Shown piece by piece: positions 17,688-26,192 of a stretch of 64,000 nucleotides of DNA. The stretch lies in contig CALAJN010000004.1 in NCBI GenBank assembly GCA_937922675.1, positions 310,001-374,000 on the forward strand, in the 5' to 3' direction. The notes beneath the pieces were generated by a model, which was not told where the DNA came from, did no database searches, and worked only from the letters and a program-made list of their open reading frames with translations. The position numbers were made by a program, and so were the translations under genes. The stretch comes from an uncultured Granulosicoccaceae bacterium. Its GTDB lineage: Bacteria; Pseudomonadota; Gammaproteobacteria; Granulosicoccales; Granulosicoccaceae. The stretch's first letter is position 1. Each line of letters begins with the position of its first letter.

Positions 17688-18014
17688 TTCGCTGGTTCCT
17701 CTTTTGTCAGATAGGTATGCCCCGACCGCAATTCAGGACCGCACCACAGGACCTCAAGCAAAAACAGGGACGGTCGATGGAAGGCTTGTAACAAAACAAT
17801 ACTACATGGGGCCGCGATACATGGGGTTCTGACCGCCGGCTCGCTATCATCGAGGCACGCGCTGCCGGATGCGCCGCGTTGCTGCTTTGGCCTGCGGGCA
17901 TCCTGTGCAGATCGGCTCGCCCGTTGAGCCCACCCCAGGGGTCAGCCTGCCGTACAATCAGCGGGCCCGCCATGTATTGCATGCCCGCACCGCGAAGATC
18001 AGGACACAAGGCCC
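17688..18014. promoter_or_regulatory. Divergent intergenic region pntA / squalene synthase
   Basis: The 327 bp between two divergent genes must hold both promoters. No convincing -35/-10 pair could be fixed by eye. The most AT-rich stretch is around 17,786-17,806, next to a direct repeat of TACATGGGG. No credible gene is present; the small open frames inside have no family features. Confidence 0.5.
17803..17826. repeat. Direct repeat TACATGGGG with 15-bp period
   Basis: TACATGGGG occurs at 17803-17811 and again at 17818-17826, separated by CCGCGA. It lies about 115-140 bp upstream of the pntA start and next to an AT-rich stretch. The one-and-a-half-turn spacing could suit a tandem operator, but no known regulator site is recognised. 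Confidence 0.8.
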
Positions 18015-19157
18015 ATGAGCGCCGCGATAGACACTCCGTACATGGCCGAATCGGCTGCGCGCAAGCCCCTGACAGAGGCAGCACGTCGGCTACAACATGA
18101 GCTGCTTGACCAGGTCTCGCGTACGTTTGCATTGACCATCCCCTGCTTGCCTGCTGATTTGGCCGATGTCGTCGGCAACGCGTACCTCTTGTGTCGCATT
18201 GTGGATACGATCGAAGACGAGCTCGACACTGACAATGCGGCCCGAGACCTGTTGTACGCGCGCTTCAGGCAGTGTTTGAGTATCGAGTCTCTGGACGATG
18301 ACCAGTCGGCTGCTGACTTTGCTCGGAGTCTTGCCGCCCTGCTGCCGCAGAGCGCCCCTGCGGGCGAGCAATTTCTGGTCGAGCGGGTTCCCGACGTCCT
18401 GGATATCACCGCGAGTTTTACGCAGCAGGAGCAAGCCATACTGCGCAGGTGCGTTGCCGTCATGACGCAAGGCATGCGTGAATTTCAGGTTCTCGGCTCC
18501 AACGGCCAGGGGCTTGAGAGCTTCGCTACACTCGACCGATACTGCTATCACGTGGCAGGCTGCGTTGGCGAGCTCCTCACCGAGCTGTTCTGTTTGCACG
18601 ATCCGGGCATTGCCTCCCGCCGTGACCAACTCATGCCGCTGTCGCGAGCGTTTGGCAGCGGTTTGCAAGTCACCAACATCCTCAAGGACATGTGGGTCGA
18701 TCATGAAAGGGGTGTGTGCTGGTTGCCCCTGGAGGCGTTTACGGCGGCGACAGCAACAGCCAGTGCCCGGACAGATTTGAGCAACACACCCGCAAGCCTG
18801 CCCGAACTCATGCAGCGGGCGATTGATGGCGACCCGGAAGCGGTGCACTTGATCGATCAGGGAACCGGCAGACTGGTTGCTCGCTGTCGTGCTGATCTTG
18901 ACCAGGCGATGCGCTACGTGCGCACGATTCCGCGTACGCATCGCGGTCTGCGGGTCTTTTGTCTTTGGTCAATCGGGCTGTCAGTGCTGACCTTGCGCAA
19001 AATTCGCCGTCTCAGCGTCAGCCAGCGTCTGGGTGGCACCAAGGTGTCGCGCAACAGCGTCAGGTTGACCTTGCTGTTCAGTGGTGCCAGTGCCGGACTC
19101 GCACCGGTGATGCAGGCCTTCTATTCGATTGCCTGTTTCGGTTTGCCACGCAGGTGA
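18015..19157 (+). CDS. Squalene/phytoene synthase family protein, squalene synthase-like
   Basis: A 380-residue all-alpha prenyl-condensing enzyme. Both aspartate-rich motifs are visible: DTIEDELD near residue 70, which resembles the eukaryotic squalene synthase form, and NILKDMWVDHERG near 225; the SRTFALTI segment before the first motif is also typical. Length and motif style favour condensation of two farnesyl diphosphates to squalene or presqualene rather than phytoene formation. C-terminal hydrophobic stretches could anchor it to the membrane. No hopanoid, carotenoid or cyclase gene is adjacent, so the downstream pathway is unknown. ATG 18015 is the first start in frame. Confidence 0.82.
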   Translation: MSAAIDTPYMAESAARKPLTEAARRLQHELLDQVSRTFALTIPCLPADLADVVGNAYLLCRIVDTIEDELDTDNAARDLLYARFRQCLSIESLDDDQSAADFARSLAALLPQSAPAGEQFLVERVPDVLDITASFTQQEQAILRRCVAVMTQGMREFQVLGSNGQGLESFATLDRYCYHVAGCVGELLTELFCLHDPGIASRRDQLMPLSRAFGSGLQVTNILKDMWVDHERGVCWLPLEAFTAATATASARTDLSNTPASLPELMQRAIDGDPEAVHLIDQGTGRLVARCRADLDQAMRYVRTIPRTHRGLRVFCLWSIGLSVLTLRKIRRLSVSQRLGGTKVSRNSVRLTLLFSGASAGLAPVMQAFYSIACFGLPRR

Positions 19158-19282
19158 GCCGTCCACCCGTTTTTGCTGGATCCCCAGACCTGAAACCGCG
19201 AACTTAAAAGTGCGGACGGCTTGAGTCTGCTGGCTTGTGCCGCGTATCATGAAGACCCCTCTTTGCGCACATGGAGTTCTCG

Positions 19283-19930
19283 ATGATCTGGATTGCCACT
19301 CTCTGTCTTCTGGCTGTGGTCGCTTGGCTCGTACTCAATGGCCTGAATGAGCGCAATTGGGTTGAGGATCACAGCCATGATGAAACGGTCAGCGCTGATC
19401 CCGGCCTTTTCCCTGACATGTCAAAGGTGTCCAGGCGCTTGAGCGATGTCAAGCAACAACTGTCGCTGGAGCAAGATGACACCAAACTCGCGCAAGCGGT
19501 TGCCAAGGTCCAGGCGAGCACCGGTCGCGTCGGTGAGCGACTGGGTTCTGTCGCTCGCGCTGCCAAGGTCGACGACTCCGAGGCCGTGCGTTATGCGGGG
19601 CCAACCGGTGCAGACCTGATCGGTGCTGCTGCTGCCAAGGTGGGTGTAGACACCGACGGGCTCGGGCAACGCGTCAAGGATAAGGCCAAGAGCACTCTGG
19701 AGGCGCAACAAGGCCCCGACGGCATGCTCTCCAAGGTTGCCGACAAGGTGTCTGACAAGGTCTCGGTCGGTATGGAGCGGCTCAACCGATCGGTCAATCG
19801 CGGTGACAGCAAAGAGTCTTTGGCCCGTGATGCTCGCGAAAACAACGATGAACTACTGGATCAGGTATCTGACAAGGTGGACCGCGCAGTCAGCGATATC
19901 GACGAGAAAACCGGCGCTCTGAAGGCCTGA
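19283..19930 (+). CDS. Membrane-anchored helical protein of unknown function
   Basis: A 215-residue protein with one N-terminal hydrophobic helix (MIWIATLCLLAVVAWLVLNG) followed by a highly charged, Ala/Asp/Lys-rich, probably helical region. Several VxDKVSDKV-like stretches near the middle and end (KVADKVSDKVSVG, DQVSDKVDRAVSD) give a loose repeat. The second ATG is chosen as start because GGAG lies 6 bp upstream; the first ATG, four codons earlier, itself overlaps that site. I do not recognise the family. The layout suggests an inner-membrane-anchored periplasmic rod. It stands alone between the squalene synthase-like gene and the convergent dgcA. Confidence 0.7.
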   Translation: MIWIATLCLLAVVAWLVLNGLNERNWVEDHSHDETVSADPGLFPDMSKVSRRLSDVKQQLSLEQDDTKLAQAVAKVQASTGRVGERLGSVARAAKVDDSEAVRYAGPTGADLIGAAAAKVGVDTDGLGQRVKDKAKSTLEAQQGPDGMLSKVADKVSDKVSVGMERLNRSVNRGDSKESLARDARENNDELLDQVSDKVDRAVSDIDEKTGALKA

Positions 19931-19959
19931 GCCTGCCGCGCACAGGCAATCTCACCTGG

Positions 19960-20943
19960 TCATCCCCAGAGAGCAGGCTCGGCCGGAAAGACTTCGCTGC
20001 CGCGGTATTGCAAGGCTGGAGTTCTGTCCTCAGCGAGCAACAGAGGCCCGTCAAGATCGACCACACTGGCGGCCTGTGCAACGAGGATGGCGGGAGCCAT
20101 GGACAGTGAGGTTGCCAACATGCAGCCCACCATCACGTCAAGGCCGCACTCCTGTGCGGCGGCGGCGAGTGCGAGTGCTTCTGTCAATCCGCCGGTCTTG
20201 TCCAACTTGATATTGATCATGTCGTAGCAACCGACGAGTTGCTCAAGTGACGCACGATCATGGCAGGATTCATCGGCGCACACGGGTAGCGGGCGTTCGA
20301 TCCCGGCGAGTTCCCGGTCATCATCGGCGGGCAGTGGTTGCTCAACCAGGGCCACATCAAGCTCAAGCAGATGAGGCACCAGGCGTTGATAGTCAGCCAC
20401 GCTCCAGCCCTCGTTGGCGTCGACGATCAGGCGGCTATCAGGGGCACCGCGCCGAACCGCAGCCAGGCGTTCAAGATCGCCGTCGCCACCGAGCTTGATT
20501 TTCAACAGCGGCCTGTGTGCGGCTTTCCGCGCGCTGAGCTCCATCTGATGCGGCTCAGCCAGCGACAAGGTGTACGCGGTGTGCAAGGCGTGTGGTTCAG
20601 CGAGCCCTGCCAAAGCCCATACAGGAGACCCCGATCGTTTTGCTTGCAGGTCCCATAAGGCACAATCAAGCGCATTGCGCGCAGCGCCTGGCGGCATTGC
20701 GCTCTGGAGCTCCTCCCGGGTCATACCATCGCCAAGCCGTTGTGCCATGGATTCAATCTCGTGTTGCACACCGTCGAGTGATTCACCATAGCGAGCGTAG
20801 GGCAGACACTCACCCCGTCCGGTGTGACCATCGAGGCTCAGAGTCACCGACACGACGTCCGCATGCGTGCGCGAGCCGCGCGATATGGTGAAAACACCAT
20901 CAAGCGCAAAGCGATCCTGGGTAACGCTCAGCCGCATTGACAT
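19960..20943 (-). CDS. dgcA: N-acetyl-D-glutamate racemase / dipeptide epimerase family
   Basis: Enolase-superfamily enzyme of the muconate-lactonising subgroup, 327 residues. The two catalytic lysines are in LLKIKLGG and NIKLDKTGG; the metal ligands are in VDANEGW, VEQPLP and CADES. Such proteins are often annotated L-Ala-D/L-Glu epimerase, but the gene directly follows a DUF1611 gene. That pair matches the DgcN-DgcA route, in which D-glutamate is N-acetylated and then racemised to N-acetyl-L-glutamate. ATG 20943 is taken as start, 5 bp after the dgcN stop; a TTG at 20952 overlapping that stop is an alternative. Muropeptide epimerase remains possible. Confidence 0.82.
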   Translation of the reverse strand: MSMRLSVTQDRFALDGVFTISRGSRTHADVVSVTLSLDGHTGRGECLPYARYGESLDGVQHEIESMAQRLGDGMTREELQSAMPPGAARNALDCALWDLQAKRSGSPVWALAGLAEPHALHTAYTLSLAEPHQMELSARKAAHRPLLKIKLGGDGDLERLAAVRRGAPDSRLIVDANEGWSVADYQRLVPHLLELDVALVEQPLPADDDRELAGIERPLPVCADESCHDRASLEQLVGCYDMINIKLDKTGGLTEALALAAAAQECGLDVMVGCMLATSLSMAPAILVAQAASVVDLDGPLLLAEDRTPALQYRGSEVFPAEPALWG

Positions 20944-20948
20944 GGACG

Positions 20949-21971
20949 TCAAGCGATCTCGCTTGCCAGCGTTTGCAAGGCCTCGGCAAGTCGATCAGCT
21001 CCGTCACGAAAGGGATCCACGGTCGGTAGGCCGAGTTCGGCCTCGGTGCGCTCACAGAGGGTCTTTGCAGCCTCTGCATCGAGTGCCTTGGTGTTGATGG
21101 CAACGCCAACCGCTTGTGCTCTTGGGTTGACCACGCGGGCCATGTCAACCGCTGTGTCACGCAGGCGACTCAAGCTGGGCAGGCTGTAATTGGGCAAACC
21201 GCGCATGTGTGTGCGCGTAGGCTCATGGCATAGCACCAGCGCATCAGGCGCACCGCCGTGAATCAAGGCCAATGTCACGCCAGAATATGAGGCATGAAAA
21301 AGACTACCCTGTCCCTCGATGAGATCCCAGTGATCATCTGTACTTGCAGGAGGGGTGAGGTGCTCGATGGACCCTGCCATGAAGTCAGCAACAACGGCAT
21401 CAAGCGGTACTCCTTCACCGGTGATCAGAATGCCTGTCTGACCGGTGGCACGAAAACTGGCTGACAGGCCACGTGCTCGCATGGCGCGCTCTATTGCAAG
21501 TGTGGTGTACATCTTGCCCACCGAGCAGTCCGTGCCGACGGTCAAGCATCGCAGGCCACGGCGAGCAACGCCATCGGCAATCGGATACTCCTCGGTCGGG
21601 ATACGTACGTCGGTCAGCTGTCGGCCCTTGGCTTGCGCCAAGGCGACCAGCGACTCGTCATCACTCAACAACTCGTGCAGCCCGGAGGCGATATCGAGTC
21701 CTTTTTCAAGCGCTTCAACAAACACCTGCTTCCATGAAGCGTTGATCACCCCACCCCGATTTGCAGCACCGACCACCAGGGTGCGCGCCCCGGCCGCAAT
21801 CGCTGAGTCAATGTCCAGGTCCCGGAGCCCGACGTCAGCCTGGCAACCGGGCATACGGTACTGACCAACACAGAGCTCCGGGCGCCAATCACGGATGCCT
21901 TGCGCCACCTTGGCAGACAAGGCGTCAGGTACGTCGCCGAGAAATAATAGATACGGGGTGGCAAGCGACAT
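20949..21971 (-). CDS. dgcN: DUF1611 protein, D-glutamate N-acetyltransferase DgcN-like
   Basis: A 340-residue protein with a P-loop-type nucleotide motif, GTDCSVGKMYTT, near residue 145. An N-terminal Rossmann-like domain contains GAANRGGVIN, and EGQGSLFHASYSG, HEPTRTHMRG and VAINTKALD are conserved DUF1611 landmarks. DUF1611 members paired with an enolase-superfamily racemase have been assigned as DgcN of D-glutamate catabolism, found largely in marine proteobacteria and haloarchaea. That pairing is exactly what is seen here. No dedicated regulator or transporter is adjacent; the preceding same-strand gene encodes a cytochrome and ends 68 bp upstream. Confidence 0.82.
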   Translation of the reverse strand: MSLATPYLLFLGDVPDALSAKVAQGIRDWRPELCVGQYRMPGCQADVGLRDLDIDSAIAAGARTLVVGAANRGGVINASWKQVFVEALEKGLDIASGLHELLSDDESLVALAQAKGRQLTDVRIPTEEYPIADGVARRGLRCLTVGTDCSVGKMYTTLAIERAMRARGLSASFRATGQTGILITGEGVPLDAVVADFMAGSIEHLTPPASTDDHWDLIEGQGSLFHASYSGVTLALIHGGAPDALVLCHEPTRTHMRGLPNYSLPSLSRLRDTAVDMARVVNPRAQAVGVAINTKALDAEAAKTLCERTEAELGLPTVDPFRDGADRLAEALQTLASEIA

Positions 21972-22039
21972 CGGCAGATATCCAGCAAAGAAAGAAGACT
22001 GGGCAGATTGTAACGACGTGCGGATGCAGTGGGGTGATC

Positions 22040-23485
22040 TCAGAGGGTTTTCAGGTACTCGACTACGGCGGCGCGCTCAGCCTCACTCAAAGCGTCGCCA
22101 AAGCGATGGCCAGAATTACTGTGCCCATGCCTGTTTGTGTTGTAGATCCGTTTTAGCTCGTTTGAATCAAGCGACTCGGTCTGCTCAAGCGTCACAGGCT
22201 TGTACCGCCAGCCAAGGCGCTCGGTGTCATAGTCAGCGCGATCGTTTCCGTCGCTGGCCAGCGACATCCAGATCTCGGGTCTTGTCGAGCTGTCCAACAC
22301 GTGTGCAATCGTGGGCACAGAGCCGTTGTGCAGGTATGGCCCGGTTGCCCAAATGCCGTCGAGGGGTGGTGCCACATAGCCGCTCCCCGGTAGTACTTGC
22401 GTGTTCTTGCCGTAATACGAGCGCCTGAACCACTCCACCCACGGGCCGCCCGTGTCTCGCGCCTGTTCCATCAAGGCAGGATCGGAGCCCAGCACCTCGA
22501 TGTCGACCAGAAGATTCGGATACTCACTCGTCTCTCCGTAGCGTCCATGACAGGCGCTGCAGGTCTGTTCAAATATCGTCTGGCCTTTTTCAGCCAAGCC
22601 TGTGTCAATGGAAAACGGCCATATCGGCGGCTCCAGACTGGTTATATAGGCTCTGATGTCCGGTGCATATTCATCGATGGCTTGCAGTTCATCGAGCTCA
22701 TCAATGCACATCATGGATGCCGCCATCATGTATCGCGCATGATCACCTCGTCCCTCACCCAGATTGAACATGGCGTGTTTTTTTTTCATACGCCACCACG
22801 GAGGCACGCTCACAGGTGGAGGTTGCTGTGTGGGTAGCGGAAGCAACGGCGTATCGGACCATGCATGAGTGTCCGGGTCGCGATAGGCCATCAAGGCGAA
22901 AGTCAGATTGTTTGCTGGATTGCTGCCGATTGTTGGCATCTGGACATGCGGGCTGATAGCGGCAATGCGATCAGCGTATCGCTCCCAGGCTGCTGCCTCG
23001 GCCATATCACTTATGGCAAGTCCGGCACGTTCGACGGCGGTGGACGGATTACCTGTGAAATCAGCAAATTCATTGCCGAGGCCGATGACAACCTCGCCAA
23101 ACAAGGTGGCCCCGTGGCAGCTGAGACAGTTGTTCACGACCAGATCCACCCCGTCATCATCGGTTACAGCGTTCAGGAAGTACGGCAGATTCTCACTTGC
23201 CTCGTTACGCCCTGAAAGTGTGGCTATCGGTGTGGATCCTTGCAGTTGACGCCACGCGCTGGCAGGCAAACCACACCCGACATAATTCTCTGTCAGCAAG
23301 GCCTCTCTACCACGTGCGGCATCACCCTCACGCTGTGGCGAGGCTGGAATCGGACCTGCCGCTTGCAAGGTCAGTGCGCGTGGCAGTGGTGGGTCGCTGG
23401 ATTCGCTGGTGCAGGCGCCGACCGCGAGTATCAGCACTAGCAGGCCTGCATGGCGCAAGGGGCGTGACTGTCGATCCGTGTTCAT
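22040..23485 (-). CDS. Di-heme c-type cytochrome lipoprotein (peroxidase/RoxA-like)
   Basis: A 481-residue exported lipoprotein (lipobox LAVGAC, Cys25) with two heme-attachment motifs, CLSCH (Cys120-His124) and CSACH (Cys309-His313). Between them lie VPPWWRMKKKHAMF and GRGDHARYMMAAS; after the second come YVAPPLDGIWATGPYLHNGSVPT and a short final helix. These are hallmarks of the large family of di-heme cytochrome c peroxidase/RoxA-like proteins. The GPYLHNGS segment commonly marks the active-site side. The substrate is unknown; peroxide reduction or an oxygenase reaction are both possible. Its ATG overlaps the stop of the AttH-like gene as ATGA, so the two are translationally coupled. Confidence 0.87.
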   Translation of the reverse strand: MNTDRQSRPLRHAGLLVLILAVGACTSESSDPPLPRALTLQAAGPIPASPQREGDAARGREALLTENYVGCGLPASAWRQLQGSTPIATLSGRNEASENLPYFLNAVTDDDGVDLVVNNCLSCHGATLFGEVVIGLGNEFADFTGNPSTAVERAGLAISDMAEAAAWERYADRIAAISPHVQMPTIGSNPANNLTFALMAYRDPDTHAWSDTPLLPLPTQQPPPVSVPPWWRMKKKHAMFNLGEGRGDHARYMMAASMMCIDELDELQAIDEYAPDIRAYITSLEPPIWPFSIDTGLAEKGQTIFEQTCSACHGRYGETSEYPNLLVDIEVLGSDPALMEQARDTGGPWVEWFRRSYYGKNTQVLPGSGYVAPPLDGIWATGPYLHNGSVPTIAHVLDSSTRPEIWMSLASDGNDRADYDTERLGWRYKPVTLEQTESLDSNELKRIYNTNRHGHSNSGHRFGDALSEAERAAVVEYLKTL

Positions 23486-24744
23486 CGCTTGTTGCTCTCC
23501 AAATCGATGTATCCACCTCCGCGATGAGTGCCGCTTGCCAATACGAGACGGCGCAGGCGCCCGTCGAGATCGCCGGATACATCGCCTGTGGCCTCGTCAC
23601 GTGTACTGACCGTGGCATCGACCTTGGCATCGACGTTGACAAGGGGGCGCACAGCGACGTCCAGATGCAGATCCGGAATCGTCAGCTGCGACGTGCAGGT
23701 AGCAGCGGTATCACACGAGCCAGTAGTGCTCCACGACACATCATTGAATTCAATGGCCTCGAGTGATGCTGTGACAACAGCTGCGCCCTGCCCGCTACGA
23801 CGGCGAGTCTTGATGACATCGACGGTGCCGATACCCCGCAAGGTCAACACCATGCTGTCGAGCACGACTGCTGATGTGCTCGAATCGATACGACCCCAAC
23901 TATGCCGCATCCAGGCCACACCACTGACGGGGATGGGGGCGTTGTCCTCGTAGCGCTCGCCGCTAACAAGCAAGGGTGCTGTGCGGGTGATCACCGATGT
24001 CTCGGTGAGAAAATCCTCAGGGCAGGCGTGCGTGTTCATTGTGACGTGGGCATGCGGCGAGACATTCAAGGTCCACGATCCGGCACAAACAGACACAGTC
24101 GAGGTACTGATCTCTCTCAGCGATGGCACGGCGGTGGAGAATGTGGCCCTCTGCCCCAGTACATGGGCGCTCAAGGGGAGCGTGAAGTCGTTTTGAAACG
24201 TCCTGGCAAGCCCTGCAGCCTCACGTTCGGTGTTCTGCCAGAGGCTCGACCGTCCAACGTCGCGACTCCAACGTCCAGCGGCTTGCATGACTGAATCAAA
24301 CATCCAGTTGCTCGCAGGTTCCGAAGCACTGGCGGGGTGATGACTGGACTCACCCGCCAGGGCAATTCGGGTAAACCGTTGTTGCAGAGCGTGGACCGCA
24401 TCACCGTCAGTATCAGCGAGCAGGACAAACCACTCGCGTGATTCGAGCGGCGCCTGCGGATGCTCTGCAAGATCTGCGGGCCATGACGGACGCTCAGGTG
24501 TCCAGTGCTCGGCATCGGCAAGGAGCGCCACGGCGTTTTCTGTCAACGCAACCGGCGTCCGGGGCACGTCCGGATCTGTCTGCTCGGACGGTACACAGGC
24601 CCCGAGCGCGAGCAGGCTCAGCCCGTAGATGATGTGCAGACCGGCACCGGTGTCCGGGACAGGTACACCGCCCACGCCGGCCAAGCGCTTCAGAAGGTGC
24701 CGAGTCCCGTTGCTTCCATCAATCGGTATTGTGTCGTCAGCCAC
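23482..24744 (-). CDS. AttH/CrtC-like lipocalin-fold lipoprotein
   Basis: A 420-residue protein. About residue 50 a hydrophobic stretch ends in LLALGAC, a plausible lipobox. Later segments match the AttH/CrtC lipocalin pattern: SREWFVLLADTDGDA, NWMFDSVMQAAGRW, and above all PVSGVAWMRHSWGRID, which corresponds to the VxGxAWMDHEW signature. CrtC members hydrate carotenoids; AttH members sit with ABC transporters of lipophilic compounds, and neither context is present here. Start uncertain: GTG 24744 overlaps the phospholipase gene by 55 bp and leaves a long region before the signal peptide. TTG 24684 or GTG 24675 would shorten it. It is coupled to the cytochrome gene by a 4-bp overlap. Confidence 0.7.
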   Translation of the reverse strand: MADDTIPIDGSNGTRHLLKRLAGVGGVPVPDTGAGLHIIYGLSLLALGACVPSEQTDPDVPRTPVALTENAVALLADAEHWTPERPSWPADLAEHPQAPLESREWFVLLADTDGDAVHALQQRFTRIALAGESSHHPASASEPASNWMFDSVMQAAGRWSRDVGRSSLWQNTEREAAGLARTFQNDFTLPLSAHVLGQRATFSTAVPSLREISTSTVSVCAGSWTLNVSPHAHVTMNTHACPEDFLTETSVITRTAPLLVSGERYEDNAPIPVSGVAWMRHSWGRIDSSTSAVVLDSMVLTLRGIGTVDVIKTRRRSGQGAAVVTASLEAIEFNDVSWSTTGSCDTAATCTSQLTIPDLHLDVAVRPLVNVDAKVDATVSTRDEATGDVSGDLDGRLRRLVLASGTHRGGGYIDLESNKR

Positions 24745-26192
24745 AGACTCTCATTCGCGTGATCTGCATACGGTAATGAATACGTGCGGCCGGGCTCATT
24801 ACGCCAGTGACGTTCAAAGCGGGACAGCATCTGTTGCAGACCGGGATCGCTCCGGTCCGTACGCAGTACCAGATTGCTCTCCAGGTTGTAGTCGGCGAGG
24901 TTGCGCCGGGTAAAGTTACCAGACCCGCTGAGCACCACATGACGATCCGCTATGCGCGCATGAAACCATTTGACGTGGCATTGCTCCCCGGCAGTTGCGC
25001 ACCAACGTACCGTGACGCCTGCCTTTGTCAACTCGTGCGCGACTGGAACATTGGGGACGCCGTTTTTGGCGCGTCCGAAGGCATTGCTGTTGACATCCAA
25101 CAGCACTCGTACGGCAACATCTCGTTGCGCCGCCGCGACCAGCGCATTGATGATCTTGCGCTCCGCGAGGTAGAACATCTCAAGATCCACAGCGTCAGGG
25201 GCTTGTGCTGCATCCAATGCCTCCAGAACCACGTCCCGTATGGCGGATTCGTTGACCAGTGACACCGATGTCTCGGAAGGCTCTGTCAAGGTCTTCTCCG
25301 GCGCATCGATCATGTCGGCGATGATTCGCTGTGCCGCAGGTTGCGCAGACACCCCCGGCACCAACAGCTCGGCGCGCAACAGATCCTGCACCACGGGGCC
25401 GCCCACACGCCAGGCCATGTTGCGATGAGCGCTGCTGCCATCGTGTGGGTTTGCGGACATAACCATGGCGAGCAACTGACCGCTCGCCGGATCATCGAAT
25501 ACAGCGAGCTTGCGGTGATTGGCCTTGAAGTTCAGCAGTGCCAACCAGCTGCGCACGGATACCCGGCCGGCTTTCATGGGGTTGGGCACCGTGTCCAGAT
25601 TCGCCTCATTGCCAAAGGGCCTTATCAACCATCGCCACACACTGGACCACAGTGGATTGCTGTCCTGTAGCGGTAACAGGTCAGTAGTGACCACCTCGAC
25701 ACCGGCGGATCGCAACCTTTGCAGTTGTGGTGAGCTCAGGCCGCCGTAGAGTGTGTTGATTGGGTCAGTGGTCAATACTATTCGTGGCGCAGGTGTGCGC
25801 TCGGTGGCGTTGATCAGTTTCTGGGTCAGTTCTGCGGAAAGCGCCCGCGTAGTCTCGGCGACCGGCCCCTGCCAGTCATTGAAGAGAAAAAAATCGAGGT
25901 AGACGAATTGCTGCGCCTGATCAATCGCGGCAAACAGGGTGTCGAATATGGATTGCTCGAGCTGCCTTTCGCCTGCCGCGTCCAGCCAGCTATCGTCGGT
26001 CAGAACCGAGAAATCGCTTGCCTCGCGGGGTGATCCTGCTATACCCACCGCAGCAGGCGGTGGGCTGATCGCTGTGACCGCCAGTGTAGAACCCAACCAG
26101 ACGATCACGGTCACAGCAGTAACGCGCATCAAGCGAGTGGTAATCGAAGGTCGCTCACGTTTTTCAGTTCTCGATTTCTTGAGCTGCTTCAT
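24690..26192 (-). CDS. Phospholipase D-like protein with one altered HKD motif
   Basis: A 500-residue protein with an N-terminal membrane or signal segment (VTVIVWLGSTLAVTAI) and two PLD-type halves. The first catalytic motif is intact, NHRKLAVFDD, about residue 226. The second reads HVKWFHAR, with His and Lys present but Arg where Asp is usual, followed by the conserved SGSGNFTRRN. YLDFFLFND near the N-terminus resembles the cardiolipin synthase family. The location is probably periplasmic or membrane-anchored; phosphatidyl transfer or phosphodiester cleavage is inferred only. It begins the three-gene overlapping cluster with the AttH-like and cytochrome genes. ATG 26192 is preferred to TTG 26204; neither has a strong ribosome-binding site. 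Confidence 0.82.
   Translation of the reverse strand: MKQLKKSRTEKRERPSITTRLMRVTAVTVIVWLGSTLAVTAISPPPAAVGIAGSPREASDFSVLTDDSWLDAAGERQLEQSIFDTLFAAIDQAQQFVYLDFFLFNDWQGPVAETTRALSAELTQKLINATERTPAPRIVLTTDPINTLYGGLSSPQLQRLRSAGVEVVTTDLLPLQDSNPLWSSVWRWLIRPFGNEANLDTVPNPMKAGRVSVRSWLALLNFKANHRKLAVFDDPASGQLLAMVMSANPHDGSSAHRNMAWRVGGPVVQDLLRAELLVPGVSAQPAAQRIIADMIDAPEKTLTEPSETSVSLVNESAIRDVVLEALDAAQAPDAVDLEMFYLAERKIINALVAAAQRDVAVRVLLDVNSNAFGRAKNGVPNVPVAHELTKAGVTVRWCATAGEQCHVKWFHARIADRHVVLSGSGNFTRRNLADYNLESNLVLRTDRSDPGLQQMLSRFERHWRNEPGRTYSLPYADHANESLWLTTQYRLMEATGLGTF

Noticed and set aside
19157-19221. Inverted repeat AGCCGTCC / GGACGGCT after the squalene synthase-like gene
   Set aside because: The 8-bp arms are separated by 49 bases and no T-run follows, so it is too weak to call a terminator.
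19931-19947. GCCTG-N7-CAGGC hairpin between two convergent genes
   Set aside because: The stem has only 5 bp and no T-run; it could be chance in GC-rich DNA.
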